From: Solirubrobacter pauli
Lineage (GTDB): Bacteria > Actinomycetota > Thermoleophilia > Solirubrobacterales > Solirubrobacteraceae
Reading direction: 5' to 3'
Assembly (NCBI RefSeq): GCF_003633755.1
Contig: NZ_RBIL01000002.1
Coordinates: forward strand, 2,294,001 to 2,358,000
DNA length: 64,000 nucleotides
Shown here: in pieces, positions 32,374 to 40,189 of the stretch
Layout of the letters: each line of letters opens with the position of its first letter
Numbering within the stretch: the stretch's first letter is position 1
Made by a program: the position numbers and the translations under genes
The notes under the pieces: generated by a model
Databases searched by the model: none
Told to the model about the DNA's origin: nothing
Seen by the model: the letters and a program-made list of their open reading frames with translations, nothing else

Positions 32374-33998
32374 GCGCCTGGGCGCGGGCCAACCGCGAGC
32401 TGATCGCCAAGCTGCTGACGGAGCTGGAGTTCGAGGAGCTGCTGCACCCCGAGATCGGGGACGAGTGGCAGCTGACGCTCGGCGAGCTGACGTTGCACTA
32501 CACGGCGACGCGCCGCTCGATGGGCCACGCGCGCGTCGATCCCGCCTCGTTGCGGGCGACGCGCGACGGCGTGGAGATCGAGCTGCCCGACGCGGACATG
32601 GTCGTGGCCATCGGCGCGCCCGCGCTCGGCGTCGACCCGTCGACGACCGCGGGGCTGATCGGCGAGATCGCGTCCACGCTCGTCAGCGACGCGCAGCAGC
32701 TCGAGCGCGGCGCGCCCGTGGTGGAGCTGATCGACCTCGACGCGCTGGAGCTGGAGGGCGAGCTGCGCGGGCATCCGTGGATCGTCGCGTCGAAGGGCCG
32801 CGTCGGGTTCGGCGCCGCCGACCTGCGCCGGTACGCGCCCGAGGCGCACCGGCCCGTCCCCGTCTACTGGCTCGACGTGGCGGACGCCGACTGGCGCGGG
32901 CAGGACGTCGGCGCGCTCGTGCCCGTGCACCCGTGGCAGTGGGATCACCGCATCCAGCAGCTGTACGCGGGCGACATCGCGCGCGGGCGCATCCGCTTCC
33001 TCGGCGAGCGCGAGGGACGCTGGCTGCCGCAGCAGTCCATCCGCACGCTGGGCGACGCCGACCAGCCCGGGCGCCATCACCTCAAGCTCGCGCTCTCGAT
33101 CCTCAACACGAGCGTCTGGCGCGGCCTGCCGCGCGACCGCACGCTCGCCGCGCCGCGGCTCTCCGCGTGGCTGCAGGAGCGCGCGCTGGGCGACCCGTTC
33201 CTGCGCGAGACCGGGGTGATCCTGCTCGGCGAGGTCGCCAGCGTGTCCGTCGCGCATCCCGCGTTCGAGGCGGTCGCCGACGTCCCGTACCAGCACACGG
33301 AGCTGCTCGGCGCGATCTGGCGTGAGTCGGTGGAGGCGTACCTGGAGCCGGACGAGCGCGCGATCTCGCTGGCCGCGCTGCTGCACCGCGACCCCGCGGG
33401 CAGGTCGTTCGTGGAGGCGCTCGTCGAGCGCTCGGGGCTGGCCGTCGCGGACTGGATCGCGGCGCTGCACGAGGTCACGCTCCCGCCGCTGCTGCACATG
33501 CTCTACCGCTACGGCGCGGCCTTCTCGCCGCACGCGCAGAACTGCATGCTCGTGCTGCGCGACGACGTGCCGGTGCGGCTCGTCGTCAAGGACTTCGTGG
33601 ACGACATGATGGTCTCGTCCGACCCGCTGCCGGAGCTGGCGGACATGCCCGAGGACGTGCGCGCGGCGCTCGGCGACGGCGTCGAGGCGGCGATCCTCGT
33701 GCAGTGGATCCAGGGCGGCCTGCTCGTGTGCGTCCACCGCTACCTGGCGGAGATCCTGGAGGAGCGGATGGGCTTCGCGGAGGCGGCGTTCTGGGCGCTG
33801 GGCGAGCGGGCGGTCGCGCGCTACCAGTCGCGCTTCCCGGAGCTGGAGGACCGCTTCGCGCTGTTCGACATGGAGGCGCCGGCGTTCGTGAAGCTGTGCC
33901 TGAACCGCGTGCGGATGCTCGAGCGCGGCTATCAGGACGCGGCCGAGCGCCCGGTGGCCGCCGCGGTCGGCTGGATCACGAACCCGCTGGCGCCATGA
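32370..33998 (+). CDS. Second NIS siderophore synthetase (IucA/IucC family)
   Basis: 542 residues, stand-alone. Motifs of the family: GHPWIVASKGRVGF (~131), LVPVHPWQWDHR (~188), QQSIRTLGD (~220), HHLKLALSILNTSVWRG (~235), FSPHAQNCMLVLRDD (~385) and VVKDFVDDMM (~405). The C-terminal FhuF-like region (EDRFALFDMEAPAFVKLCLNRV) is also present. With the first synthetase it would make two successive bonds to a carboxylate core, as IucA and IucC do in aerobactin; which step each does is not resolved. ATG 32370 overlaps the hydroxylase stop and its own stop overlaps the acyltransferase start (ATGA in both cases). Confidence 0.92.
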   Translation: MSAWARANRELIAKLLTELEFEELLHPEIGDEWQLTLGELTLHYTATRRSMGHARVDPASLRATRDGVEIELPDADMVVAIGAPALGVDPSTTAGLIGEIASTLVSDAQQLERGAPVVELIDLDALELEGELRGHPWIVASKGRVGFGAADLRRYAPEAHRPVPVYWLDVADADWRGQDVGALVPVHPWQWDHRIQQLYAGDIARGRIRFLGEREGRWLPQQSIRTLGDADQPGRHHLKLALSILNTSVWRGLPRDRTLAAPRLSAWLQERALGDPFLRETGVILLGEVASVSVAHPAFEAVADVPYQHTELLGAIWRESVEAYLEPDERAISLAALLHRDPAGRSFVEALVERSGLAVADWIAALHEVTLPPLLHMLYRYGAAFSPHAQNCMLVLRDDVPVRLVVKDFVDDMMVSSDPLPELADMPEDVRAALGDGVEAAILVQWIQGGLLVCVHRYLAEILEERMGFAEAAFWALGERAVARYQSRFPELEDRFALFDMEAPAFVKLCLNRVRMLERGYQDAAERPVAAAVGWITNPLAP

Positions 33999-34585
33999 GC
34001 CACCCGGAGCTGGCGGTCCACACCGAGCACGAGGCGGCGCTGGACCGCAAGCTGTGGGCCCGGCCCGCGCTGCCCGAGCACGACACCGAGCTGCTCCACG
34101 CGTGGATGCACAAGCCGCACGTCGTGCCGTTCTGGGCGATGGACTGGCCGCAGGACTGGATCCGCGACTACCTGGTGCGCCAGAACGAGGACCCGGCGCG
34201 CTCGCCGCTGCTGGGCTACGTCGACGACATGGCGGTCGGCTACATCGAGGTCTACGACCCGGCGCGCGACGTGCTCGGCGCGCACGCGCCGATCCTCCCG
34301 GGCGACATCGGCGCGCACGTGCTGATCGGCGATGAGGAGCACCTCGGGCGCTACTCGGTGGCGATCGGGCGCGCGGTCGTGCGGTTCCTGTTCAAGCGGC
34401 CGGGCGTGCTGCGGATCGTCGGCGAGCCGGACGTGCGCAACCACCAGTTCCTGTCGCTGCTCGCGTTCCTCGGCTTCCGCAAGGTCGGCGAGATCGACCT
34501 CCCCGACAAGCGGGCGGCGTTCATGGTCTGCGAGCGCGCGGACTTCGAGCGGTTGAGCGCGCGCCGCCGTCGCGTCTCGGCATGA
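33995..34585 (+). CDS. Siderophore N-hydroxylamine acyltransferase (IucB/AlcB-like GNAT)
   Basis: 196 residues of the short siderophore acyltransferase type. Features: LHAWMHKPHVVPFW (~36), a conserved tract DIGAHVLIGDEEHLGRYSVA (~103) contacting acyl-CoA, and GEPDVRNHQFLSLLAFLGF (in two halves, ~147-165). It resembles the C-terminal domain of the first synthetase (EPDVRN shared), so the operon encodes two acyltransferase domains, perhaps one per hydroxylamine arm or with different acyl donors. Its stop overlaps the ABC ATPase ATG. Confidence 0.87.
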   Translation: MSHPELAVHTEHEAALDRKLWARPALPEHDTELLHAWMHKPHVVPFWAMDWPQDWIRDYLVRQNEDPARSPLLGYVDDMAVGYIEVYDPARDVLGAHAPILPGDIGAHVLIGDEEHLGRYSVAIGRAVVRFLFKRPGVLRIVGEPDVRNHQFLSLLAFLGFRKVGEIDLPDKRAAFMVCERADFERLSARRRRVSA

Positions 34586-35367
34586 CGCTCGCGCTGACGG
34601 GAGTCGTCAAGCGCTACGGGGAGCGGGTGGCGCTCGACGGCGTCGACTTCGCCGTGGACGCCGGCTCGATCGTGGCGCTGCTGGGCCCCAACGGCGCCGG
34701 CAAGTCGACGCTGGTCTCGATCGCGGCGGGCCTGCTGGCGCCGGACGCGGGCGACGTGGTCGTGTGCGGACGGCCGGGGCTGGCGCCACAGGAGATCGGG
34801 ATCTACCCGTCGCTCACCGTGCGCGAGAACCTGTGGGCGTTCGCGGAGCTCCACGGCGTGTCCCGGCGCCGCGCCGAGCGGTGGCTGTCGCCCTTCGTGC
34901 TGACGGACCTGGCCGACCGTCCCGCCGGCCGCCTGAGCGGCGGCGAGCAGCGGCGGCTGCACACGGCGATCGCGGTCGTGCACCGGCCGCGCCTCGTGCT
35001 GCTGGACGAGCCGACCGCGGGCGCGGACACGCAGACGCGCTCGGCCATCCTCGACGCCGTGCGCGGCCTGGCCGCCGACGGCGCGGCGGTCGTCTACACG
35101 ACGCACTACCTGCCGGAGGTCGAGGAGCTCGGCGCCGAGGTCGCCCTGCTCGAGCGCGGGCGGATCATCGCCTCCGGCACGATCGACGAGCTGGTCACCC
35201 GGCACGCGCGAGCGCTGTTGGAGATCACCTACGCGGACGGGCGCGTGGAGCGCCGTCCGGGCACGTCGCTGCACGGGCTCGGCGACGACGTGGTGCGTGC
35301 GGAGGTCATCCGGCCGTCGCTGGAGGCCGCCTACCTCGCGCTGACGGGGCGGAGGAGCGCGGAATGA
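34582..35367 (+). CDS. ABC-2 type exporter ATP-binding protein, siderophore operon
   Basis: 261 residues: Walker A LLGPNGAGKSTL (~34), Q-loop LAPQEIGIYPSLTVREN (~67), signature LSGGEQRRLHTAIA (~115), Walker B PRLVLLDEPTAGADT (~138) and switch His in VVYTTHYLPEVEEL. The DrrA-like branch usually pairs with a six-helix ABC-2 permease, as encoded just downstream. Being the fifth gene of a chain of ATGA overlaps with biosynthetic genes, it most likely powers secretion of the finished siderophore. GGAGGA near its 3' end (35351-35356) is placed to start the following short frame. Confidence 0.87.
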   Translation: MTLALTGVVKRYGERVALDGVDFAVDAGSIVALLGPNGAGKSTLVSIAAGLLAPDAGDVVVCGRPGLAPQEIGIYPSLTVRENLWAFAELHGVSRRRAERWLSPFVLTDLADRPAGRLSGGEQRRLHTAIAVVHRPRLVLLDEPTAGADTQTRSAILDAVRGLAADGAAVVYTTHYLPEVEELGAEVALLERGRIIASGTIDELVTRHARALLEITYADGRVERRPGTSLHGLGDDVVRAEVIRPSLEAAYLALTGRRSAE

Positions 35368-35423
35368 CCCCGGCCGCGCTCGCCGGCGACGACCTCGCGG
35401 GCCGACCGCCGGTGCCGGCGTGA
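35364..35423 (+). CDS. Possible 19-residue coupling peptide between exporter genes
   Basis: An ATG-started frame (MTPAALAGDDLAGRPPVPA) overlaps the ATPase stop by 4 bases (ATGA) and ends in TGA overlapping the permease GTG (GTGA). GGAGGA at 35351-35356 sits 7 bases before its ATG, the best ribosome binding site in the operon. It has no recognisable domain. It may be translated only to carry ribosomes across the gap; it could also be chance. Confidence 0.4.
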   Translation: MTPAALAGDDLAGRPPVPA

Positions 35424-36169
35424 TCCGCAACGAGCTGCGGCTCCTCCGCCACGATCCGGTGCCCGCGGCGGTGCTCGTCGGCATGCCGCTCGTGCTGATG
35501 ACGCTGCTGAGCGACGCGATGCGGTCCACGCTCGCCGCCGGCGGTCACGCGGGCGCGCCCGGCTCGGCCCAGACGGTGCCGGGCATGGCGTGCGTGTTCG
35601 CGTCCTTCGCGATCGCGGTCGTCGGCTTCGCGATCTTCCGCGAGCACGGCTGGCGTACCTGGCCACGGCTGCGCGCCGCCGGGCTGTCGGGGCGCCGGCT
35701 GGTCGGCGGCAAGCTGGCCGTTCCCGCGCTGCTGGTCGCTGCCCAGCACGTCGTGCTGTTCGGCTTCGGGGTGCTGTTCCTCGACCTGGAGGTGCGCGGG
35801 TCCTGGCCGGCGGTCGTGCTGATCGCGGCGCTGTTCGCCGCGCTGGTGCTCGTCGCGGGGTTGGCGGCCGCCGCGGCGCTGTCGACGATCCAGCAGGTCA
35901 ACGCCGTCACGAACCTCGGCGCGATGGCGCTGGGCGGGCTGGGCGGCGGTTTCGTGCCCGTCGACTCGCTGCCGGACTGGGTCCAGCCGATCGCGCCCGT
36001 CTCCCCCGTGTACTGGGCGATGCAGGGCTACGAGACCGCGATCCTCGATGGCGGCGGCGTCGGCGACGTGCTCGGCCCGCTGGCCGTGCTCGCCGCGTTC
36101 ACCGCCGCCTTCGCGGGGATCGCGCTGTGGCGGTTCCGCCTGGACGCGCCGAAGCGCACCTGGGGCTAA
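35420..36169 (+). CDS. ABC-2 type exporter permease, siderophore operon
   Basis: 249 residues with about six membrane helices (e.g. PAAVLVGMPLVLMTLL, VFASFAIAVVGFAIF, LVAGLAAAAALSTI) and the cytoplasmic FREHGWRTWPRLRAAGLSGR loop, where the ATPase couples. The region GGGFVPVDSLPDWVQPIAPV before the last helices is typical of the ABC-2 family. With the preceding ATPase it would form a siderophore exporter. GTG 35420 overlaps the short frame's stop. Its TAA lies on CTAA (36166-36169), shared with the stop of the convergent anti-sigma-like gene; it ends the operon. Confidence 0.82.
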   Translation: MIRNELRLLRHDPVPAAVLVGMPLVLMTLLSDAMRSTLAAGGHAGAPGSAQTVPGMACVFASFAIAVVGFAIFREHGWRTWPRLRAAGLSGRRLVGGKLAVPALLVAAQHVVLFGFGVLFLDLEVRGSWPAVVLIAALFAALVLVAGLAAAAALSTIQQVNAVTNLGAMALGGLGGGFVPVDSLPDWVQPIAPVSPVYWAMQGYETAILDGGGVGDVLGPLAVLAAFTAAFAGIALWRFRLDAPKRTWG

Positions 36170-37020
36170 GGCAACTCGTCGCTCGAGGTGACGACGCCTT
36201 CCGTGCGGATCGTCTGCAGCCACGGCCGGTTCACGTCGCCGTCGCGGTAGTGGACCATCGCCAGCGGCCGACCCGTGTCGGGGTTGACGATCAGCTCGAC
36301 GCCGACGCCTTCGTGGATCTGCGGGTCCCCGTCCGCGGCGACGGCCTTGCCGGGCCGGCCGAGCGGATCGGTGACGTCGCCGACGAGCTTCATCCCGGGC
36401 AACCCGGAGAGGAACGCGAACACGGCGCGGAGGGTCTCGGGCGGCGTGCCGCGCGGGTCGACGATCATCTGCGAGGCGGCGAGCACGTAGTCGCGCGTGG
36501 TCGGCTCGTGCCGCGGGGCGCCGGGCGGGGTCGGCACCTGCGCGCGCAGGTACGCCTCCAGGTCCTTCGGATCGGTCGGCCAGCGCGGGTGCGCGGGAGC
36601 GGTCGACGGCACCGGCTCCGGGCCGCCGAGCGGCTTGTCGCGGACGACCTTGCCGTCGTTGAGGGTCTGCTCGCGGCCGGCCCCGTTCGCGTCGGCCCAG
36701 TAGCGCAGGTCGAGCGCGTCCGCCGGATCCTTCGCCTCGCGCTGGACGACGCGGACGGCGTAGTACTCGCCGGGAGCGAGCGTCGGCAGCGGCTGGGGAT
36801 CGAACCCGCGGAGCGTGGTGGCGGCCGTGGCCTCGGCGAGCCGGGTGGGTCCGTGGCCGGGCGCGAACGCGACGACGGCGGCCGCCGCCGCGGCAACGGC
36901 GAATCCGAGCGCGGGCAGCCGGCGCGACCGCCGCGGCGGTGTGACGAGCAGGTCGTTGATGCGCTCGTGCGTCCGCGCGCGGGCGGCGGCGAGCTGCTCG
37001 TCGGTGAGGGTGTCGATCAT
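36166..37020 (-). CDS. CU044_5270-type membrane anti-sigma partner
   Basis: 284 residues. An N-terminal cytoplasmic helix (~1-38, TDEQLAAARARTHERINDLL) is followed by one membrane segment (~40-56, FAVAAAAAAVVAFAPG) and a ~225-residue extracytoplasmic domain (EYYAVRVVQREAKD, DYVLAASQMIVDPRGTPP, VGVELIVNPDTGRPL). This is the plan of CU044_5270-type proteins, encoded directly after ECF sigma factors in actinobacteria and thought to hold the sigma factor at the membrane. Its start overlaps the sigma gene's stop by 4 bases (ATGA), supporting a partner role. The trigger is unknown. Confidence 0.78.
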   Translation of the reverse strand: MIDTLTDEQLAAARARTHERINDLLVTPPRRSRRLPALGFAVAAAAAAVVAFAPGHGPTRLAEATAATTLRGFDPQPLPTLAPGEYYAVRVVQREAKDPADALDLRYWADANGAGREQTLNDGKVVRDKPLGGPEPVPSTAPAHPRWPTDPKDLEAYLRAQVPTPPGAPRHEPTTRDYVLAASQMIVDPRGTPPETLRAVFAFLSGLPGMKLVGDVTDPLGRPGKAVAADGDPQIHEGVGVELIVNPDTGRPLAMVHYRDGDVNRPWLQTIRTEGVVTSSDELP

Positions 37021-37553
37021 CGGGCGCCTCCGAGGTGGGCGGTGAGCTGACGGCGCGCGCGATGGATGCGCGAGCGGACGGTGCCGACGGGGATGTCGAG
37101 CGCTTGGGCGACCTCCTCGTAAGCCAGGTCGCCCCAGACGTGGAGCAGGAACGCGTCGCGGTCGCGGCGCGCGAGGTCGGTGAGGCCCGCGAACAGGTGC
37201 GGGTCAAGCTCCTCGCGCACCTGCGCGGCGGGCGCGGGTGCGGCGAGCACCCGCTGGTAGAGCTCGAGCTGCCGGCGTTCCGCGCGGCGGTGGCCGGCGA
37301 CGGCCCGCGTCGCGATGCCGAGCAGCCACGGGCGGGCGCTGTCGTAGCGGGCGTCGAACTTCGCGCGCTTGCGGAACGCGGTGACGAAGACCTCTTGGGC
37401 GAGGTCCTCGGCGGCGTCCGGGCCGACGCGGCGGGCGAGGAACGCCGCGACGGCATCGAAGTGCCGGTCCACCACCGCGTGGAAGCGCGGCGGCGGCCCG
37501 GCCAGGTCAGCCGCGTCCGATGACGCGGCCTGTGGTGGAAGTGTCACGGCCAT
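37017..37553 (-). CDS. ECF RNA polymerase sigma factor
   Basis: 178 residues. Region 2 (~25-95): VDRHFDAVAAFLARRVG, AEDLAQEVFVTAFRKRAKFD and RPWLLGIATRAVAGHRR. Region 4 (~118-175): LARRDRDAFLLHVWGDLAYEEV (two parts), with an intact helix-turn-helix ALDIPVGTVRSRIHRARRQL. It directs RNA polymerase to a small regulon. It is transcribed with the CU044_5270-type gene downstream and is a conventional comparison for the two sigma-membrane fusions in this window. ATG 37553 was chosen as the first start in frame giving a full region 2. Confidence 0.9.
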   Translation of the reverse strand: MAVTLPPQAASSDAADLAGPPPRFHAVVDRHFDAVAAFLARRVGPDAAEDLAQEVFVTAFRKRAKFDARYDSARPWLLGIATRAVAGHRRAERRQLELYQRVLAAPAPAAQVREELDPHLFAGLTDLARRDRDAFLLHVWGDLAYEEVAQALDIPVGTVRSRIHRARRQLTAHLGGAR

Positions 37554-37587
37554 CTACGCCCTATAGGCGCATTCTGGCCGCGAAAGT

Positions 37588-38016
37588 TCACGCCTTGCGC
37601 GTGACCTTCTTGGTCGCCTTCGCGATCGTCTTCTTCGTGCCCGCCTTCCAGTCGGCGCACCGCAGCGGCTCGCCGGCGCAGACGAAGCCCCAGGCGCCAT
37701 GCGCCGAGGAGCCGCGCAGGAGCCAGGTGCCGTCCGCGCGGCGCGCAACCGTGCGCTCGATCACGCCGCGTCCGATCGCCGACGCGTCGACCGTGATCGT
37801 GGCCTGCTGGGCGTCGTGCCGCTGCAGGAGCCGGACCTCGTCGGCGGCGTCGCCGACGATCGCGAGGCAGTCCTCGCCTTCGGGGATCTGCGTCCACGAG
37901 CAGTCGAACGCGTGCTGGCCGTCGAGCGCGACGCTGCCCGTGACCACGGGCGCGGCGACTGCGGGCGCGGCCGCGGTGGCGAACAGCAGGGCGGTGGTGA
38001 TGAGGAGCTTCTTCAT
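37588..38016 (-). CDS. Small exported protein with Lys-rich C-terminus
   Basis: 142 residues. ATG 38016 has GAGGG just upstream and opens a clear signal peptide (MKKLLITTALLFATAAAPAV, cleaved near AVAA). The mature part has four Cys (FDCSWTQ, DCLAIVG, FVCAGEP, RCADWK), presumably two disulfides, and ends in KAGTKKTIAKATKKVTRKA, which is very basic. Not recognised as a known family. It lies between two sigma-type genes; its own 82-base upstream gap is shared with the divergent sigma-fusion gene at 38099. The basic tail resembles those of other exported proteins here and may bind the cell surface. Confidence 0.65.
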   Translation of the reverse strand: MKKLLITTALLFATAAAPAVAAPVVTGSVALDGQHAFDCSWTQIPEGEDCLAIVGDAADEVRLLQRHDAQQATITVDASAIGRGVIERTVARRADGTWLLRGSSAHGAWGFVCAGEPLRCADWKAGTKKTIAKATKKVTRKA

Positions 38017-38098
38017 GCCCTCGAGTCGGTGCGGGCAGCCCCAGCGTGACGCGGAAAAAGACGTGTCACGATTGCCGCCCGGCGCACGACTCACCACG

Positions 38099-39118
38099 AT
38101 GACCGACCTCTTCTCCCCCCACCGCGACGCGGTCGTGCGCTCGCTCGAGCGGCGCTTCGGGAACCGCGAGCTGGCCGAGGACGCGGTCCAGGACGCGCTC
38201 GCCGCGGCCCTGGCGAGTGACGAGGCGCCCGCGAACCCGAAGGCGTGGCTGCACGTCGTCGCGCACCGCCGTGCCGTCGACGCGCTGCGCGGGACGCGGG
38301 AGGCACCGCACGCCGAGCCGCCCGAGCTGGGCACGGCCTGCGACGCGGCCGAGGTCGTCGTCATGCGCGAGCGGGTGCGCAGCGTGCTCGGCGCGCTGCA
38401 CGCGATCCCCCGCCGCCAGCGCGACGCGCTCCTGCTGCGCACGCTCGAGGACCGCTCCTACGAGGAGATCGGCGCGCGGCTGGAGGTCGAGCCCGAGAAC
38501 GCGAAGCAGCTCGTGTCGCGGGCCCGGCGCGGCCTGCGGCGCCGCGTGGCCGGTGCGCTGCCCGCGCCGTTCGTGGCCCGGCTCGCCGAGCTGCTGCAGG
38601 TCGCCACCGGGACGGCCGCCGGACGCACGTGCGCCGGGCTGTGCGTGGCGGCGGGAGCGTTCGCGTCGCTGTCGGTGGAAGCGCCGGTGGTGCGGCAGAT
38701 GGCGGTCGCGCCCGCGGCGACCGCCGAGCCGACCGCCACGCCGACGCCGACCGCGCGGCCGAAGCCGCGGCGCGAGCGGCCGCAGCCCCGGCGCACGCCG
38801 GCTCCGACCGCGACGCCGGTCCGGACCGCGGTCGCGACCCCGGTCGCCACGCCGGTGCGGACCGCCACCCCGACGCCGACACCGACGCCGTCGCGCAAGG
38901 ACGCCATCGTCGCCCCGCGCACGCTGCCGACGCCCACGCCGACCCCGGCCGGCTACGCCGCGCAGATCCGCAAGCTCAAGCGCTGCCCGCGCACGCAGGA
39001 GGCGTTGCAGGCGTGCGGCGCCGAGTTCCGCGCCTGGTCGATCGAGCAGAGCAAGCGCCTCGACGCCCCTAAGGCCGACCGCACCTATTCCAGAGGCGGC
39101 AGCAACAACGCGAGCTGA
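38099..39118 (+). CDS. Sigma-70 family protein with Pro/Thr-rich and extracytoplasmic C-terminal extension
   Basis: 339 residues. Region 2 (~1-65: RRFGNRELAEDAVQDALAAAL, WLHVVAHRRAVDALRG) and region 4 (~95-150: LHAIPRRQRDALLLRTLEDRS, YEEIGARLEVEPENAKQLVSR) are both intact. A short hydrophobic stretch at ~172-192 (CAGLCVAAGAFASLSV) could be a single membrane segment. It is followed by a ~100-residue Thr/Pro/Arg-rich repeat linker (e.g. PTATPTPTARP) and a 45-residue end with two Cys (KRCPRTQEALQACGAEF). Ordinary ECF factors stop after region 4. The tail could sense outside conditions and tether the factor. ATG 38099 is at the start of region 2. Its 3' end overlaps the thioesterase gene by 34 bases. 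Confidence 0.8.
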   Translation: MTDLFSPHRDAVVRSLERRFGNRELAEDAVQDALAAALASDEAPANPKAWLHVVAHRRAVDALRGTREAPHAEPPELGTACDAAEVVVMRERVRSVLGALHAIPRRQRDALLLRTLEDRSYEEIGARLEVEPENAKQLVSRARRGLRRRVAGALPAPFVARLAELLQVATGTAAGRTCAGLCVAAGAFASLSVEAPVVRQMAVAPAATAEPTATPTPTARPKPRRERPQPRRTPAPTATPVRTAVATPVATPVRTATPTPTPTPSRKDAIVAPRTLPTPTPTPAGYAAQIRKLKRCPRTQEALQACGAEFRAWSIEQSKRLDAPKADRTYSRGGSNNAS

Positions 39119-39813
39119 CGCGACTGCGCGACCAGCGTGCCGCCGCGGGTCCAGAGCTCGCCGTCCTCCTCGAAGTAGCCGTCACGCGCGAGCTTGGCGG
39201 TGAAGCGCGCGAGCAGCGGACCCGCCACCGGGAGCGGCGCGCGGACGTGCACGGTGAGGTCGATCGTCGGCGCGGGATGCAGCGCGGTCAGGCGCGGCCA
39301 GATCGCGGGGAACCAGCCGTCGGCCAGCACGCACAGCGCAGGACCGTCGATCTCGCGCCCGTCGCGGAAGCCGATCCAGCCGCCGACCTGGGTGCGGTCC
39401 GACCCGCTCAGCGGCTCGTCGCCGAAGCGCGGCTGCATGTCCATCCGGTGCGTGAAGGGTGGCGCGCCCGGCAGCGGATCGGACTGCGCCGCCGGCGGCG
39501 CGACGTCCGGCATCGGCACCTCGCCCACGCTCGGCGCGTCGTACGGGCCGGCGAACGCGCCGAGGCCCAGCGCGACCGGCTTGCCGTCCTGCTCGAGCCG
39601 GCCCGTCACCGTGGTCAGCGAACGGCCCTGGCGCTCGACGGTGGCGCTCGCGGTGACCGGGCCGACCGCGGGCGGGCGGAGGAAGTGCACGGTCAGCGAG
39701 CGGGGCTGACGGCCGGCCGCGCGTTCCATCGCCCGCGCCAGGATCGACATCACGTAGCCGCCGTGCGGGCCGCGCGGCGTCTCCCAGCCGGGCTCGATCT
39801 CGTCGAAGCTCAT
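39085..39813 (-). CDS. Acyl-CoA thioesterase-like protein (TesB/4HBT_3 fold)
   Basis: 242 residues built as two hotdog halves. The N-terminal half has PRGPHGGYVMSILARAME (~14-31) and RSLTVHFLRPPAVGPV (~38); the C-terminal half has RTQVGGWIGFRDGREID, ADGWFPAIW and TIDLTVHVRAPLP (~190). This is the acyl-CoA thioesterase-like arrangement seen in many actinobacteria, hydrolysing long- or medium-chain acyl-CoA in the cytoplasm. The exact substrate is unknown. It is divergent from the YbjQ-like gene (31-base gap) and its end overlaps the sigma-fusion gene by 34 bases. Confidence 0.78.
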   Translation of the reverse strand: MSFDEIEPGWETPRGPHGGYVMSILARAMERAAGRQPRSLTVHFLRPPAVGPVTASATVERQGRSLTTVTGRLEQDGKPVALGLGAFAGPYDAPSVGEVPMPDVAPPAAQSDPLPGAPPFTHRMDMQPRFGDEPLSGSDRTQVGGWIGFRDGREIDGPALCVLADGWFPAIWPRLTALHPAPTIDLTVHVRAPLPVAGPLLARFTAKLARDGYFEEDGELWTRGGTLVAQSRQLALLLPPLE

Positions 39814-39844
39814 CGGCGCGCACTATGCCGATACGCTCGGCGCG

Positions 39845-40189
39845 ATGACGCACGACGTGGAGTTGCCGATCACCACCGCCCTCGAGCTGCCCGGGTACGT
39901 CGTCCGCGAGAACCTCGGGGTCACGTTCGGCCTCGTGGTGCGGAGCATGGGCTTCAACCGCAACTTCGTGGCGGGCTGGAAGTCGCTGCGCCAGGGCGAG
40001 GTCACCGAGTTCACGGACCTACTGGAGGACGCGCGCCGGCACGCGGTCGACCGGCTGGTCGCCAACGCGAAGCTGCTGGGCGCGACCGGGATCGTGGCGA
40101 TGCGCTTCGACTCCTCCGAGATGGGCAACCAGCTCACGGAAGTCGTGGCGTACGGCACCGCGGTCGTGGTCGAGCGTGCCGACGCCTGA
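39845..40189 (+). CDS. YbjQ/UPF0145 family protein
   Basis: 114 residues matching UPF0145: VVRENLGVTFGLVVRSMGFNR (two parts, ~20-40), then ARRHAVDRLVANAKLLGATGIV (~68-85) and VAYGTAVVVE at the end. The YbjQ fold forms pentameric rings and was once called heavy-metal-binding; its function is not established. It overlaps the DUF1707 gene downstream by 14 bases, so the two are probably co-expressed. Confidence 0.85.
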   Translation: MTHDVELPITTALELPGYVVRENLGVTFGLVVRSMGFNRNFVAGWKSLRQGEVTEFTDLLEDARRHAVDRLVANAKLLGATGIVAMRFDSSEMGNQLTEVVAYGTAVVVERADA

